64,000 nucleotides of DNA. Origin: Peteryoungia desertarenae. GTDB lineage: Bacteria; Pseudomonadota; Alphaproteobacteria; Rhizobiales; Rhizobiaceae. Shown here piece after piece: positions 45,099 to 54,327 of the stretch. A model generated the notes under the pieces. That model searched no databases and had not been told where the DNA came from. It saw only the letters and a list, made by a program, of their open reading frames with translations. The DNA lies in the NCBI RefSeq assembly GCF_005860795.2, contig NZ_CP058350.1, positions 622,001 to 686,000 of the forward strand, read 5' to 3'. Within the stretch, counting starts at the first letter, position 1. The number at the start of each line of letters is the position of its first letter. The position numbers were made by a program, and so were the translations under genes.

Positions 45099-46031
45099 AT
45101 GCAAGATAATGCCAGCGTGACACTGATCGGTGTGCCTTTGGAAGAAGGATCAGGACGTGGTGGATGCTCGATGGGCCCGGCAGCCTTGCGCATTGCTGGG
45201 ATTGCGGCGACCCTGACGGAACTCGGCTATCGGATCACCGATCGTGGCGATTTGCGTCCAGCACCCGCCGAAGACCTGGCGCCAATGGCCGGCGCGAAAA
45301 ACCTTCAGACCGTCGGTGCATTTTGCCGGGCGATTGAACAGGCAACCTTTGAGGCCGCAGCCCAAGGCTCTGTGCCCGTCCTGCTTGGAGGAGATCATAG
45401 CCTGTCCATGGGCAGCGTTTCGGGGATGGCGCGATATGCGAGGACACTGGGGCGGCCGCTCTTCGTCCTCTGGCTGGATGCCCATGCAGACTTCAATTCG
45501 CCCGAGACGTCGCCGTCCGGGAATATGCACGGCATGCCAGTTGCCTATTTCTGCGGACAGGCAGAATTTGCACCTATCCTTGATGCCGCACGCCCACTGG
45601 TGGACACGACGCGCGTCTATCAGGTGGGCATCCGTTCAGTGGATGTTGAAGAACGTCGGTTGATCGCGAAACACAATGTCACGGTCTTCGATATGCGCGC
45701 GATTGATGAAGAGGGCATCGGCAGCATTGTCAGACGCATTCTTTCTCATGTTGAGAACGAAGACGGACTTCTGCATGTGAGCCTGGACGTTGACTTCCTT
45801 GATCCGGATGTTGCACCTGGCGTCGGAACCACGGTCCCGGGTGGAGCTACCTTCCGCGAAGCGCATCTCATCATGGAGATGCTGCACGACAGCAAGCGTG
45901 TTTCCGCTCTGGATATTGTAGAGCTCAACCCGTTTCTGGATGACAGAGGGCGCAGTGCCCGGATCATGGTGGATTTGGCGTCAAGCCTCTTCGGGAAGAA
46001 GATTCTCGACAGGCCGACCCGTCCGGCTTGA
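45099..46031 (+). CDS. rocF: arginase
   Basis: Manganese enzyme that splits L-arginine to ornithine and urea. The 310-residue protein has the metal-ligand motifs LLGGDHSLS (H100), DAHAD (127-131) and SLDVDFLDP (228-236), with the GxxxPEM-type closing region VSALDIVELNPFLD. Size and motifs exclude agmatinase-like divergence only partly. It sits downstream of the divergent Lrp-type regulator and ends before a 152-base gap with a strong terminator. Confidence 0.93.
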   Translation: MQDNASVTLIGVPLEEGSGRGGCSMGPAALRIAGIAATLTELGYRITDRGDLRPAPAEDLAPMAGAKNLQTVGAFCRAIEQATFEAAAQGSVPVLLGGDHSLSMGSVSGMARYARTLGRPLFVLWLDAHADFNSPETSPSGNMHGMPVAYFCGQAEFAPILDAARPLVDTTRVYQVGIRSVDVEERRLIAKHNVTVFDMRAIDEEGIGSIVRRILSHVENEDGLLHVSLDVDFLDPDVAPGVGTTVPGGATFREAHLIMEMLHDSKRVSALDIVELNPFLDDRGRSARIMVDLASSLFGKKILDRPTRPA

Positions 46032-46354
46032 CCCTCTCGTTTTGCGTCTCGGACGCCGGTGTAGGAAGACACACTTGCTGACAATATCATGCTTGCTCTT
46101 GCAGCCAGACCAGTGAGAGGTGGTTCGAAACACACAGCCTCATTCATGGTCGAACTGTATGCACAACAAATGACCACTAGGCGCTCACGCATGACCAGCG
46201 TGAGCTTTTATAAATATCCGAAATTAAATGTATATTAAATTTAGCCCCTCATAAATTAGGGTATTCCGACTGCAGTCATCGAGCCCGCAAGCGACTGCCG
46301 GACCTTTTTGAGCGGGCACCGTGGGTTCAGACACGGTTTTTGGGAGAGAGTGCA
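46032..46354. other. intergenic region between rocF and the chemoreceptor gene
   Basis: This 323-base gap holds a terminator (46183-46212) and an A/T-rich stretch at 46206-46260 that stands out from the GC-rich surroundings. No protein-coding frame with a ribosome site or codon bias is visible, and no named promoter motif is clear. Confidence 0.5.
46183..46212 (+). terminator. rho-independent terminator after rocF
   Basis: GCTCACGC (46183-46190) pairs with GCGTGAGC (46198-46205), loop ATGACCA, followed by TTTTATAAA. Confidence 0.75.
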
Positions 46355-48139
46355 ATGGGATTCCTTCAGACAGCCGGCAGCGATGCGGCAGCCGTACTCG
46401 CGGCATTTGCAAAATCACAGGCCATGATCGAATTCGATCTCGAGGGCAATATTCTCACCGCCAATGAGAATTTCTGTCAGGCGGTCGGTTACAGCCTCTC
46501 CGAGATCAAGGGCAAGCACCACCGGATCTTCTGTGAGGCAACCTATGCGGCGAGCAAGGAATACAGGGACTTCTGGGCAAGGCTCGGGCGCGGCGAATTC
46601 GACAGCGGCGAATACAAGCGCTTCACCAAGAGTGGCCAGGAAATCTGGATACAGGCCTCCTACAACCCGGTCTTCCGTGGCAAGAAGCCCTACAAGGTGG
46701 TGAAGATTGCCAGTGATGTCACAGCAGCCAAGACAGTGTCTGCGGAAAATACCAGCAAGCTGGAAGCCATTTCACGGGTTCAAGCGACGATCGAATTTAC
46801 CCCGGCCGGTGAAATTTTGACAGCCAACGAGAACTTCCTGCAGACGGTGGGCTACGCGCTCTCCGAGATCAAAGGCAAGCATCACTCGATGTTCTGCGAA
46901 CCGGCCTATGTCCAGACATCCGAATACAGCCAGTTCTGGAAAGATCTGGCGAGCGGCAAATACGTGGCGCAGGAATTCAAGCGACTTGGCAAGGGTGGTA
47001 AGGTTGTTTGGATCCAGGCATCCTATAATCCGATCTTCGATGCCAGCGGTCGTGTCTTCAAGGTCGTCAAATACGCGACGGACATCACCGAACGGGTGCG
47101 TGCAGTTGACGACATCGCGGATGGCTTGTCAGCGCTTGCGAATGGCGATCTCACCGCACGTATCGAAAAACCTTTCATTCCTTCGCTGGAAAAGATTCGT
47201 CTCGACTTCAACGAGTCGATTGGCAAACTTGAACAGGCAATGCTGAGCGTCAGCACGAATACTGACGGGATCGCCTCGGGCTCAGAGGAAATCCGGAGCG
47301 CTTCCGACAATCTTGCCAAGCGCACAGAGCAGCAGGCGGCTGCCGTCGAGGAGACAGCCGCTGCGCTGGAGCAGATCACTCAGACCGTGGCAGACAGCTC
47401 GAAGCGTGCGACAGAAGCAGGACAGCTCGTCAGCCGGACAAAGAGCGGGGCTGAGAAGTCTGGTGAAGTCGTCAAGAATGCCATCAGCGCGATGGATCAG
47501 ATCGAAAATTCGTCCCGCGAGATCTCGAACATCATTGGCGTAATCGATGACATCGCCTTCCAGACCAATCTGCTGGCGCTGAATGCCGGTGTCGAAGCAG
47601 CCCGTGCGGGCGAAGCCGGCAAGGGCTTTGCCGTCGTTGCCCAGGAAGTTCGCGAACTGGCACAGCGCTCTGCAAAGGCCGCCAAAGAAATCAAGGCGCT
47701 GATTACCGCGTCTTCCAGCCAGGTCAAGAACGGTGTGGAACTCGTTGGCGAAACCGGCAAGGCCCTGCAACAGATTGTCAGCGAAGTGCAGGAGATCAAC
47801 GCCAACGTCATCGCGATCGTGGAGGCATCTCGTGAACAGTCGACCGGGCTTCTGGAGATCAACAAGGCAGTCAACGCCATGGACCAGAACACGCAGCAGA
47901 ATGCCGCCATGGTCGAGGAAAGCACGGCTGCTAGCCATAGTCTGGCGAAGGAAGCAAAGTCTCTGCGCGACCTCGTAGCGCAGTTTAGAATTGGTAAACA
48001 ATCTTCCCCTAAAGTGAGTGTAGCGCGTACGGATGCCCAGCCTGTGGCATCGCCGGCACGCAAACTCATGGCAAGGGTCGCCTCGGCATCAGGCGCAGCG
48101 ACTGCGGCCAAGGCTCAGGAAGGTTGGGAAGACTTTTGA
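46355..48139 (+). CDS. cytoplasmic methyl-accepting chemotaxis protein with two PAS domains
   Basis: The 594-residue protein from ATG 46355 has no membrane helix. Two near-duplicate PAS domains lie at residues ~20-125 and ~140-250 (TANENFCQAVGYSLSEIKGKHH and TANENFLQTVGYALSEIKGKHH), followed by a HAMP-like linker and a long MCP signalling domain with the DDIAFQTNLLALNAGVEAARAGEAGKGFAVVAQEVRELAQRSAKAAKEI hairpin. The C-terminus ends GWEDF, close to the NWETF pentapeptide that docks the CheR/CheB adaptation enzymes. It resembles soluble rhizobial receptors such as McpY. The stop overlaps cheW by one base. Ligand unknown. Confidence 0.93.
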   Translation: MGFLQTAGSDAAAVLAAFAKSQAMIEFDLEGNILTANENFCQAVGYSLSEIKGKHHRIFCEATYAASKEYRDFWARLGRGEFDSGEYKRFTKSGQEIWIQASYNPVFRGKKPYKVVKIASDVTAAKTVSAENTSKLEAISRVQATIEFTPAGEILTANENFLQTVGYALSEIKGKHHSMFCEPAYVQTSEYSQFWKDLASGKYVAQEFKRLGKGGKVVWIQASYNPIFDASGRVFKVVKYATDITERVRAVDDIADGLSALANGDLTARIEKPFIPSLEKIRLDFNESIGKLEQAMLSVSTNTDGIASGSEEIRSASDNLAKRTEQQAAAVEETAAALEQITQTVADSSKRATEAGQLVSRTKSGAEKSGEVVKNAISAMDQIENSSREISNIIGVIDDIAFQTNLLALNAGVEAARAGEAGKGFAVVAQEVRELAQRSAKAAKEIKALITASSSQVKNGVELVGETGKALQQIVSEVQEINANVIAIVEASREQSTGLLEINKAVNAMDQNTQQNAAMVEESTAASHSLAKEAKSLRDLVAQFRIGKQSSPKVSVARTDAQPVASPARKLMARVASASGAATAAKAQEGWEDF

Positions 48140-48618
48140 TGGCAACGACAATTAACTCGACTAGCTTCGGCGGCGAAACCCTCGAGATTATCGCTTTCCG
48201 CCTTCACGATCAGGAATTCTGCGTCAAGACGACCACAATCCGCGAGATTCGCGGCTGGGCCCCTTCTACGCCGATCCCTCATGCACCGGCGGATGTCATT
48301 GGAGTGATGAACCTGCGTGGTTCCGTTATCCCGATCATCGACCTTGCCTACAAGCTTGGCATGAAAAGCACTGTAGCCAACGAGCGCTCTGCGATCGTGG
48401 TTGCCGAAGTCCACAACATGGTCATCGGCATGCTGGTCGACCGGGTGTCGGACATCCTGACCATCCCGTCGAGCCAGGTTCAGCCGGTTCCAGAAGTGTC
48501 GGCATCTTTCGACAAGACGTTCTCGGAAGGCATCATTGCGAACGAGAACGGCATGATCTGCTTCCTGAACCTCGCCAAGATGTTCAAGGGCAGCGACCTG
48601 GAAGACATGGCGGCGTAA
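48139..48618 (+). CDS. cheW: chemotaxis adaptor protein CheW
   Basis: The 159-residue coupling protein links receptors to CheA. The SH3-like double subdomain pattern is intact: ETLEIIAFRLHDQEFCVKTTTIREIRGW, PIPHAPADVIGVMNLRGSVIPIIDLAYKLGM, and VVAEVHNMVIGMLVDRVSDIL. The start ATG overlaps the receptor stop (TGATG), so the two are translated in coupling. A UUCG-tetraloop terminator follows. Confidence 0.94.
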   Translation: MATTINSTSFGGETLEIIAFRLHDQEFCVKTTTIREIRGWAPSTPIPHAPADVIGVMNLRGSVIPIIDLAYKLGMKSTVANERSAIVVAEVHNMVIGMLVDRVSDILTIPSSQVQPVPEVSASFDKTFSEGIIANENGMICFLNLAKMFKGSDLEDMAA

Positions 48619-48641
48619 AGCCAGTCATCAAAGTATGAACG

Positions 48642-48673
48642 AAAGCGGCTTCGGCCGCTTTTGTTGTTTTTGG
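48642..48673 (+). terminator. UUCG-tetraloop terminator after cheW
   Basis: AAAGCGGC (48642-48649), TTCG loop, GCCGCTTT (48654-48661), then a T-rich run. It may also serve the convergent fds operon. Confidence 0.85.
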
Positions 48674-48677
48674 CTTA

Positions 48678-48917
48678 CTAAATCGAGACCTGATCGGGCC
48701 TTCGAACATGGATCGCCGCTGCCCTCACCAGCGGCAGGAAGCCGGCATCGGACTGCTCGACAAGCTCGAAGAACCGCCGGCGCATCCGTGGCTCCCAGAA
48801 CTTGTTGATATGGGTGGCAACCCCTTCCACCCTGACCGCCTCCGGCTGCGAAGCAAAGAAGGTGGCGATCTGGTTCGCCATCCGGACAAGCTTCTCATCC
48901 GCGTGATCAAGCGACAT
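48678..48917 (-). CDS. fdsD: formate dehydrogenase subunit delta
   Basis: A 79-residue protein from ATG 48917 (MSLDHADEKLVRMANQIATFFASQPEAVRVEGVATHINKFWEPRMRRRFFELVE). This matches the FdsD family, a small helical protein needed for assembly of the NAD-dependent molybdenum formate dehydrogenase; the HINKFWEPRMR motif is the most conserved part. It overlaps the fdhD stop and is the last gene of fdsGBA-fdhD-fdsD. Confidence 0.9.
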   Translation of the reverse strand: MSLDHADEKLVRMANQIATFFASQPEAVRVEGVATHINKFWEPRMRRRFFELVEQSDAGFLPLVRAAAIHVRRPDQVSI

Positions 48918-49740
48918 GACTGTTTTCTCCCTCGGCCACCCGGTCGGGCCGGGTGAAAATCTCGAAATCCTCGTCGCGCGCAATGCCGATCAAGGTAATG
49001 CCGGCCTGCGCGGCCGTGCGGATGGCAAGCGCTGTCGGCGCGGAAATGGCAATCAGCACGGGCGCACCGAGCGCTGCCGTCTTCTGCACCATCTCGACGG
49101 ACAGACGGCTCGTGACCACAACCGCCCCCTGAGCCGGCTCCCAGCCGCCGATGACGACGGCACCGACGAGCTTGTCGAGCGCATTGTGACGGCCGACATC
49201 CTCGCGGATCGCGACAAGCCCTTGCCTCAGGCTGTAGAAGCCTGCGGCATGGACGGCGCGTGTCTGGCGGTTGAGATCCTGCCGCCCCGTCAGCTGCGCC
49301 ATGGCCTGGGAAACGTCCCGGGCGGCCACACGGAATCCCTCTGCCCCGACAGGCCGGACAGGGCGGCTCGCCTGTTCGATCGATTCGATCCCGCAAAGCC
49401 CGCATCCGACGGGACCGGCCATGCGCCGACGCCTGGCAACCAGCGCCTCGACCGTCATCTCCTTCAGCGTCACCTGCACATCGATCCCATCACCCGCCTC
49501 GATGGCGTCGATGGCAACCACATCTTCGGCCCCCTCGATGATGCCCTCGGCGAGCGAGAAGCCGACGGCGAAATCCTCGAGATCATCGGGCGTCGCCATC
49601 ATCACCGCATGGGTGGAGCCGGCATAGGAAAAGGCGATCGGCACCTCCTCCGGCACGAGCCGGCTGCTGGCCGAGACGTGCCCGTGGCTCGCCTTCAGCC
49701 CGCCGACAATCCGTACCGTGGAGCCGATCACATCGCTCAT
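48907..49740 (-). CDS. fdhD: formate dehydrogenase accessory sulfurtransferase FdhD
   Basis: The 277-residue protein delivers sulfur from IscS to the molybdenum cofactor, making the Mo=S form that formate dehydrogenase needs. The CGLC motif (C113, C116) in VGCGLCGIESI is the catalytic loop. The AVHAAGFYSLRQGLVAIREDVGRHNALDKLVGA stretch is the binding region conserved across FdhD. The ATG overlaps the fdsA stop (ATGA). Its place between fdsA and fdsD is the usual Fds operon order. Confidence 0.94.
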   Translation of the reverse strand: MSDVIGSTVRIVGGLKASHGHVSASSRLVPEEVPIAFSYAGSTHAVMMATPDDLEDFAVGFSLAEGIIEGAEDVVAIDAIEAGDGIDVQVTLKEMTVEALVARRRRMAGPVGCGLCGIESIEQASRPVRPVGAEGFRVAARDVSQAMAQLTGRQDLNRQTRAVHAAGFYSLRQGLVAIREDVGRHNALDKLVGAVVIGGWEPAQGAVVVTSRLSVEMVQKTAALGAPVLIAISAPTALAIRTAAQAGITLIGIARDEDFEIFTRPDRVAEGENSHVA

Positions 49741-52619
49741 TCCGCCGCTTCCAGCTTGCCGGCAATGCGTCGCGAACGACGGCTCAGCTCCTCATACTCC
49801 TCCTGCCACTCGGTCGGGCCGTTGGACGGCGAGACCTGCACGGCGGTCACCTTGTATTCCGGGCAATTGGTTGCCCAGTCAGAGAAGTCTGTCGTGATGA
49901 CATTGGCCTGCGTATTGGGGTGATGGAAGGTCGTGTAGACCACGCCCGGCGCCACGCGATCGGTGATCAGAGCGCGGAGCGTCGTTTCGCCGGAACGGCT
50001 GGCAAGCTTGATCCAGTCGCCATCCTTGACGCCGCGCTGTTCGGCATCATGCGGATGGATCTCCAGGCGGTCTTCCTCATGCCAGACACTGTTTTCCGTG
50101 CGCCGCGTCTGCGCACCGACATTGTATTGCGATAGAACGCGACCGGTGGTCAGAAGCAGCGGGAAGCGCGGGCCGGTGCGCTCGTCCGTCGGCACATATT
50201 CGGTGCGGATGAACTTGCCCTTGCCGCGCACAAAACCGTCGACATGCATGATCGGCGATCCCACAGGAAATTTCTCGTTGCAGGGCCACTGCACCGAGCC
50301 CATCTTTTCCAGATACTCATAGGAGACGCCGGCAAAGCTCGGCGTGGTCGCCGCAATCTCGTCCATGATCTGCGACGGATGGGTGTAGTTCCAGGTTAGG
50401 CCCATGGCCTGGGCGAGCTTCTGCGTCACTTCCCAGTCGGCATAGCCATTCTTCGGCGTCATGACTTTGCGCACGCGGTTGATGCGGCGCTCGGCATTGG
50501 TGAAGGTCCCGTCCTTTTCGAGGAAGGTCGAACCCGGCAGGAAGACATGCGCATAGTTCGCCGTCTCGTTGAGGAAGAGGTCGTGCACGACGACGCATTC
50601 CATGGCGGCAAGGCCGGCCGAAACATGCTTGGTATCGGGATCGGACTGCAGGATGTCCTCGCCCTGGATATAGATGCCCTTGAACGTGCCATCAACGGCG
50701 GCATCCAACATGTTCGGGATGCGCAAGCCCGGCTCGTTGCTGAGCTCGACACCCCAGAGCTTTTCGAAGGTCTCGCGGGTCGCATCGTCGGAGACGTGGC
50801 GATAGCCGGGCAGCTCATGCGGGAAGGAGCCCATGTCGCAGGAGCCCTGGACATTGTTCTGGCCACGCAGCGGGTTCACGCCGACGCCGGGGCGGCCAAT
50901 ATTGCCGGTGACCATCGCAAGGTTGGCAATCGCCATGACGGTGGTCGAGCCCTGGCTGTGTTCGGTGACGCCGAGGCCGTAATAGATGGCACCATTGCCG
51001 CCGGTGGCAAACAGGCGCGCGGCACCGCGCAGTTCAGCAGCCGGCACGCCGGTGAACTTTTCCGTTTCCTCGGGCGAATGCGCCGGTTCAGAGACGAAAG
51101 CGGCCCAATCTTCGAACTCCGACCAGTCGCAGCGCTCGCGGATGAAGCGCTCGTCGAACAGGCCTTCGGTGACGATGACATGAGCAAGTGCTGTCAGTAC
51201 GGCGACATTGGTGCCGGGCTTCAGCGGCAGGTGGTAAGACGCCTCCACATGCGGGGTGCGCACCAGATCGATGCGGCGCGGATCGATGACTATCAGCTTC
51301 GCCCCCTGGCGGAGCCGCTTCTTCAGCCGCGAACCGAAGACGGGGTGACCATCGGTCGGATTGGCGCCGATGACCACGACGACATCGGAATGCTCGACCG
51401 AGTCGAAGTTCTGCGTACCGGCAGACGTGCCGAAGGCCTGGCCGAGGCCGTAACCGGTCGGCGAATGGCAGACGCGGGCGCAGGTGTCGACATTGTTGTT
51501 GCCGAAGCCGGCGCGGATCAGCTTCTGGACCAGATAGGTCTCTTCATTGGTGCAGCGCGACGAGGTGATGCCGCCGATCGCTTCCCGGCCATACTGATAC
51601 TGGATGCGCTTAAACTCGGAAGCGACATGCGCATAGGCCTCTTCCCAGGTCACTTCGCGCCAGGGATCGGTGATCTTCTCGCGGATCATCGGGTTGAGAA
51701 TGCGGTCCCTGTGGCTGGCATAACCATAGGCGAAGCGGCCCTTGACGCAGGAATGGCCGCGATTGGCCTGGCCATCTTTCCACGGCACCATGCGCACCAG
51801 TTCCTCGCCGCGCATCTCCGCCTTGAAGGAACAGCCGACGCCGCAATAGGCGCAGGTGGTGACTGCCGAATGCTCCGGCTGGCCGATTGCGATCACGGAT
51901 TTTTCCGTCAGCGTTGCCGTCGGGCAGGCCTGAACGCAGGCGCCGCAGGAGACGCATTCCGACGAGAGAAACGCTTCATGCGCACCGGGCGAAACGCGGC
52001 TGTCGAAACCGCGGCCCTCGATGGTCAGTGCAAACGTCCCCTGCACCTCTTCGCAGGCGCGCACGCAGCGCGAACAGACGATGCATTTTGAGGGATCATA
52101 GGTGAAATAGGGATTGCTCTCGTCCTTCGGCATCCACTGGGCGTTGATGGCACCCTCGGCAGACCGCGCCTTGACGTGGTTTTCGCCGTCATAGCCGTAG
52201 CGTACATCGCGCAAGCCAACGGCACCGGCCATGTCCTGCAGCTCGCAGTCGCCGTTGGCAGCACAGGTCAGACAGTCGAGCGGGTGGTCGGAAATGTAAA
52301 GCTCCATCACGCCCTTGCGGATGGCCTTTAGCCGCTCGGTCTGCGTATGGACGACGATGCCGGGTGCGACCGGTGTGGTGCAGGAGGCGGGCGTGCCGGT
52401 GCGGCCCTCCACCTCGATCAGACAGAGGCGGCAGGAACCGAAGGCATCGACCATATCTGTCGCGCAGAGCTTCGGCACCTGAATGCCGGCCTCCATCGAG
52501 GCGCGCATAATCGACGTGCCCTCGGGCACGGTGATCTCGCGACCGTCGATGGTGAGCGTCACCAGTTTCTCGGAACGCGAGGCGGGCGTGCCGTAGTCGA
52601 TTTCAGGAACGAGGGGCAT
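49737..52619 (-). CDS. fdsA: NAD-dependent formate dehydrogenase alpha subunit
   Basis: Catalytic molybdenum subunit oxidising formate to CO2. The 960-residue protein has an N-terminal [2Fe-2S] ferredoxin domain (C52, C63, C66, C80), a NADH-dehydrogenase-G-like His-Cys-Cys-Cys site (around HPLDCLTCAANGDC, 112-125), two [4Fe-4S] clusters (CIVCSRCVRACEE near 179-191; CVSCGACVQAC near 222-232), and the molybdopterin core. The active site is a cysteine, C384 in DTCARVCHSPTGYG, not selenocysteine. It ends with an ATGA overlap to fdhD. The 5' neighbour fdsB is separated by a 151-base gap that contains a palindromic repeat. Confidence 0.96.
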   Translation of the reverse strand: MPLVPEIDYGTPASRSEKLVTLTIDGREITVPEGTSIMRASMEAGIQVPKLCATDMVDAFGSCRLCLIEVEGRTGTPASCTTPVAPGIVVHTQTERLKAIRKGVMELYISDHPLDCLTCAANGDCELQDMAGAVGLRDVRYGYDGENHVKARSAEGAINAQWMPKDESNPYFTYDPSKCIVCSRCVRACEEVQGTFALTIEGRGFDSRVSPGAHEAFLSSECVSCGACVQACPTATLTEKSVIAIGQPEHSAVTTCAYCGVGCSFKAEMRGEELVRMVPWKDGQANRGHSCVKGRFAYGYASHRDRILNPMIREKITDPWREVTWEEAYAHVASEFKRIQYQYGREAIGGITSSRCTNEETYLVQKLIRAGFGNNNVDTCARVCHSPTGYGLGQAFGTSAGTQNFDSVEHSDVVVVIGANPTDGHPVFGSRLKKRLRQGAKLIVIDPRRIDLVRTPHVEASYHLPLKPGTNVAVLTALAHVIVTEGLFDERFIRERCDWSEFEDWAAFVSEPAHSPEETEKFTGVPAAELRGAARLFATGGNGAIYYGLGVTEHSQGSTTVMAIANLAMVTGNIGRPGVGVNPLRGQNNVQGSCDMGSFPHELPGYRHVSDDATRETFEKLWGVELSNEPGLRIPNMLDAAVDGTFKGIYIQGEDILQSDPDTKHVSAGLAAMECVVVHDLFLNETANYAHVFLPGSTFLEKDGTFTNAERRINRVRKVMTPKNGYADWEVTQKLAQAMGLTWNYTHPSQIMDEIAATTPSFAGVSYEYLEKMGSVQWPCNEKFPVGSPIMHVDGFVRGKGKFIRTEYVPTDERTGPRFPLLLTTGRVLSQYNVGAQTRRTENSVWHEEDRLEIHPHDAEQRGVKDGDWIKLASRSGETTLRALITDRVAPGVVYTTFHHPNTQANVITTDFSDWATNCPEYKVTAVQVSPSNGPTEWQEEYEELSRRSRRIAGKLEAAE

Positions 52620-52637
52620 GGCGCTTACCTTTCCGCC

Positions 52638-52754
52638 GTCATCCTCGGGCTTGTCCCGAGGATCTGCTGCGTCTGAACTTCGGGAGCCGGTTCAGTTGTG
52701 AACGTCCCCCGCATGGCAAAGTCGGTAGATCCTCGGGACAAGCCCGAGGATGAC
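52638..52754. repeat. palindromic intergenic element inside the fds operon
   Basis: Bases 52638-52665 and 52727-52754 are perfect 28-bp inverted repeats of each other, and each arm is itself nearly palindromic around TCGGG/CCCGA. The 117-base unit fills the fdsB-fdsA gap. Its form fits the abundant RIME/REP-type elements of rhizobial genomes; copy number cannot be counted here. Confidence 0.8.
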
Positions 52755-52770
52755 GAAAGAGAAAAGAAGC

Positions 52771-54327
52771 TCATTCCGCAGCCTCCCGGACCGGTGCCGG
52801 CACAAAATCTTCCGGGAAATGCGTCATGGCGCTCATCACCGGATAGGGGGTGAAACCACCGAGCGCACAAAGCGAACCGAATTTCATGGTGTTGCAGAGA
52901 TCTTCCAGCAGCACCTTGTTCTTCTCCGGCTCGATACCTTGCGCGATCTTGTCGACCGTCTCGACGCCACGCGTCGATCCGATGCGGCAGGGTGTGCACT
53001 TGCCGCAGCTTTCGACCGCGCAGAACTCCATGGCGAAGCGCGCCTGCTTCAGCATATCGGCGCTGTCATCGAAGACCACCACGCCTGCATGGCCGATGAG
53101 ACCGCCAGCGGCGGCAAAGGCCTCATAGTCGAAGACCGTATCGAACAGCGACGGCGGGAAATAGGCACCGAGCGGGCCGCCCACCTGCACCGCCTTGACC
53201 GGCCGACCGGACATCGTTCCGCCGCCGATCTCGTTGATCAGCTGGCCGAGCGGCAGGCCGAAGGCGGTTTCATAGAGGCCGCCATGCTTGAGATTGCCGG
53301 CGAGCTGGATCGGGATCGTGCCATGTGAGCGACCGACGCCGAAATCGCGGTAGAACTGCGCACCGCGATCCATGATCACGGGAATGGAGGCGAGCGACAT
53401 GACATTGTTGACGACGGTCGGCTTGCCGAACAGGCCCTGAAGTGCCGGAAGCGGCGGCTTGGCTCTGACAACGCCGCGCTTGCCTTCGAGGCTGTTCAGC
53501 AGCGAGGTCTCCTCGCCGCAGACATAGGCGCCGGCACCCATGCGCACTTCCATGTCGAAGGCGTAAGGCGATCCCATGACCGAGGCACCGAGGATGCCTT
53601 CGCGCCGCGCGATCTGGATCGCCTCTTCCATCATGGCAATCGCATGCGGATATTCGGAGCGGGTATAGACATAGCCCTTGGTGGCACCCACCGCGATGCC
53701 GGCAATCGCCATTCCTTCGATCAACACGAAGGGATCACCCTCCATGATCATCCGGTCGGCAAAGGTGCCGCTGTCGCCCTCATCGGCATTGCAGACGATG
53801 TATTTCTGCTTGGCCCTCGCATCCGCCACCGTCTTCCACTTGATGCCGGTCGGGAAGCCAGCGCCACCGCGACCGCGCAAGCCACTGTCGGTGACCTGTT
53901 TGACGATCTCGGCGGGTGCCATCGCAATGGCGTTGGCGAGGCCCTTGAGGCCCTGATAGAGGCGATAGTCATTGAGCGAGAGCGGATCGGTGACGCCGCA
54001 GCGGGCGAAGGTGAGCCGCGTCTGGCCCTTGAGGAAGGGGATGTCGTGGGTGAGGCCATGGCCAAGCGGATGATCGCCGCCCTCCAGGAAGCCGGCATCG
54101 AAGAGCGAAGGCACATCGGAGGCCCTGACCGGACCATAGGCGACGCGGCCCTTCTCGGTGCGAACCTCGACCAGCACTTCCAGCCACAGCATGCCGCGCG
54201 AGCCATTGCGGACGATGGTCACGTCCTTGCCGCGCGCCCTGGCTTCGCGGGTGATGGCAGCCGCCACCTTATCGGCACCAACGGCAAGCGCTGCCGCATC
54301 GCGGGGGACGAAGACGGTGACACTCAT
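52771..54327 (-). CDS. fdsB: NAD-dependent formate dehydrogenase beta subunit (NuoF-like)
   Basis: The 518-residue flavin and iron-sulfur subunit passes electrons to NAD+. The first ~120 residues form an N-terminal 2Fe-2S thioredoxin-like extension; then the NuoF core follows: TDSGLRGRGGAGFPTGIKW, the NADH/FMN site (CNADEGDSGTFADRMIMEGDPF) and GAYVCGEETSLLNSLEG. The [4Fe-4S] cysteines lie in ESCGKCTPCRIGSTRG. It overlaps fdsG by 4 bases (ATGA). A gap and palindromic repeat then separate it from fdsA. Confidence 0.95.
   Translation of the reverse strand: MSVTVFVPRDAAALAVGADKVAAAITREARARGKDVTIVRNGSRGMLWLEVLVEVRTEKGRVAYGPVRASDVPSLFDAGFLEGGDHPLGHGLTHDIPFLKGQTRLTFARCGVTDPLSLNDYRLYQGLKGLANAIAMAPAEIVKQVTDSGLRGRGGAGFPTGIKWKTVADARAKQKYIVCNADEGDSGTFADRMIMEGDPFVLIEGMAIAGIAVGATKGYVYTRSEYPHAIAMMEEAIQIARREGILGASVMGSPYAFDMEVRMGAGAYVCGEETSLLNSLEGKRGVVRAKPPLPALQGLFGKPTVVNNVMSLASIPVIMDRGAQFYRDFGVGRSHGTIPIQLAGNLKHGGLYETAFGLPLGQLINEIGGGTMSGRPVKAVQVGGPLGAYFPPSLFDTVFDYEAFAAAGGLIGHAGVVVFDDSADMLKQARFAMEFCAVESCGKCTPCRIGSTRGVETVDKIAQGIEPEKNKVLLEDLCNTMKFGSLCALGGFTPYPVMSAMTHFPEDFVPAPVREAAE

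Noticed and set aside
51400..51500. Selenocysteine in the formate dehydrogenase alpha subunit
   Set aside because: The active-site codon encodes cysteine (C384) and no in-frame TGA occurs.
50547..52091. 514-residue open frame on the + strand over fdsA
   Set aside because: Fully antisense to an fdsA gene whose motifs and cluster cysteines are intact; no recognisable domain.
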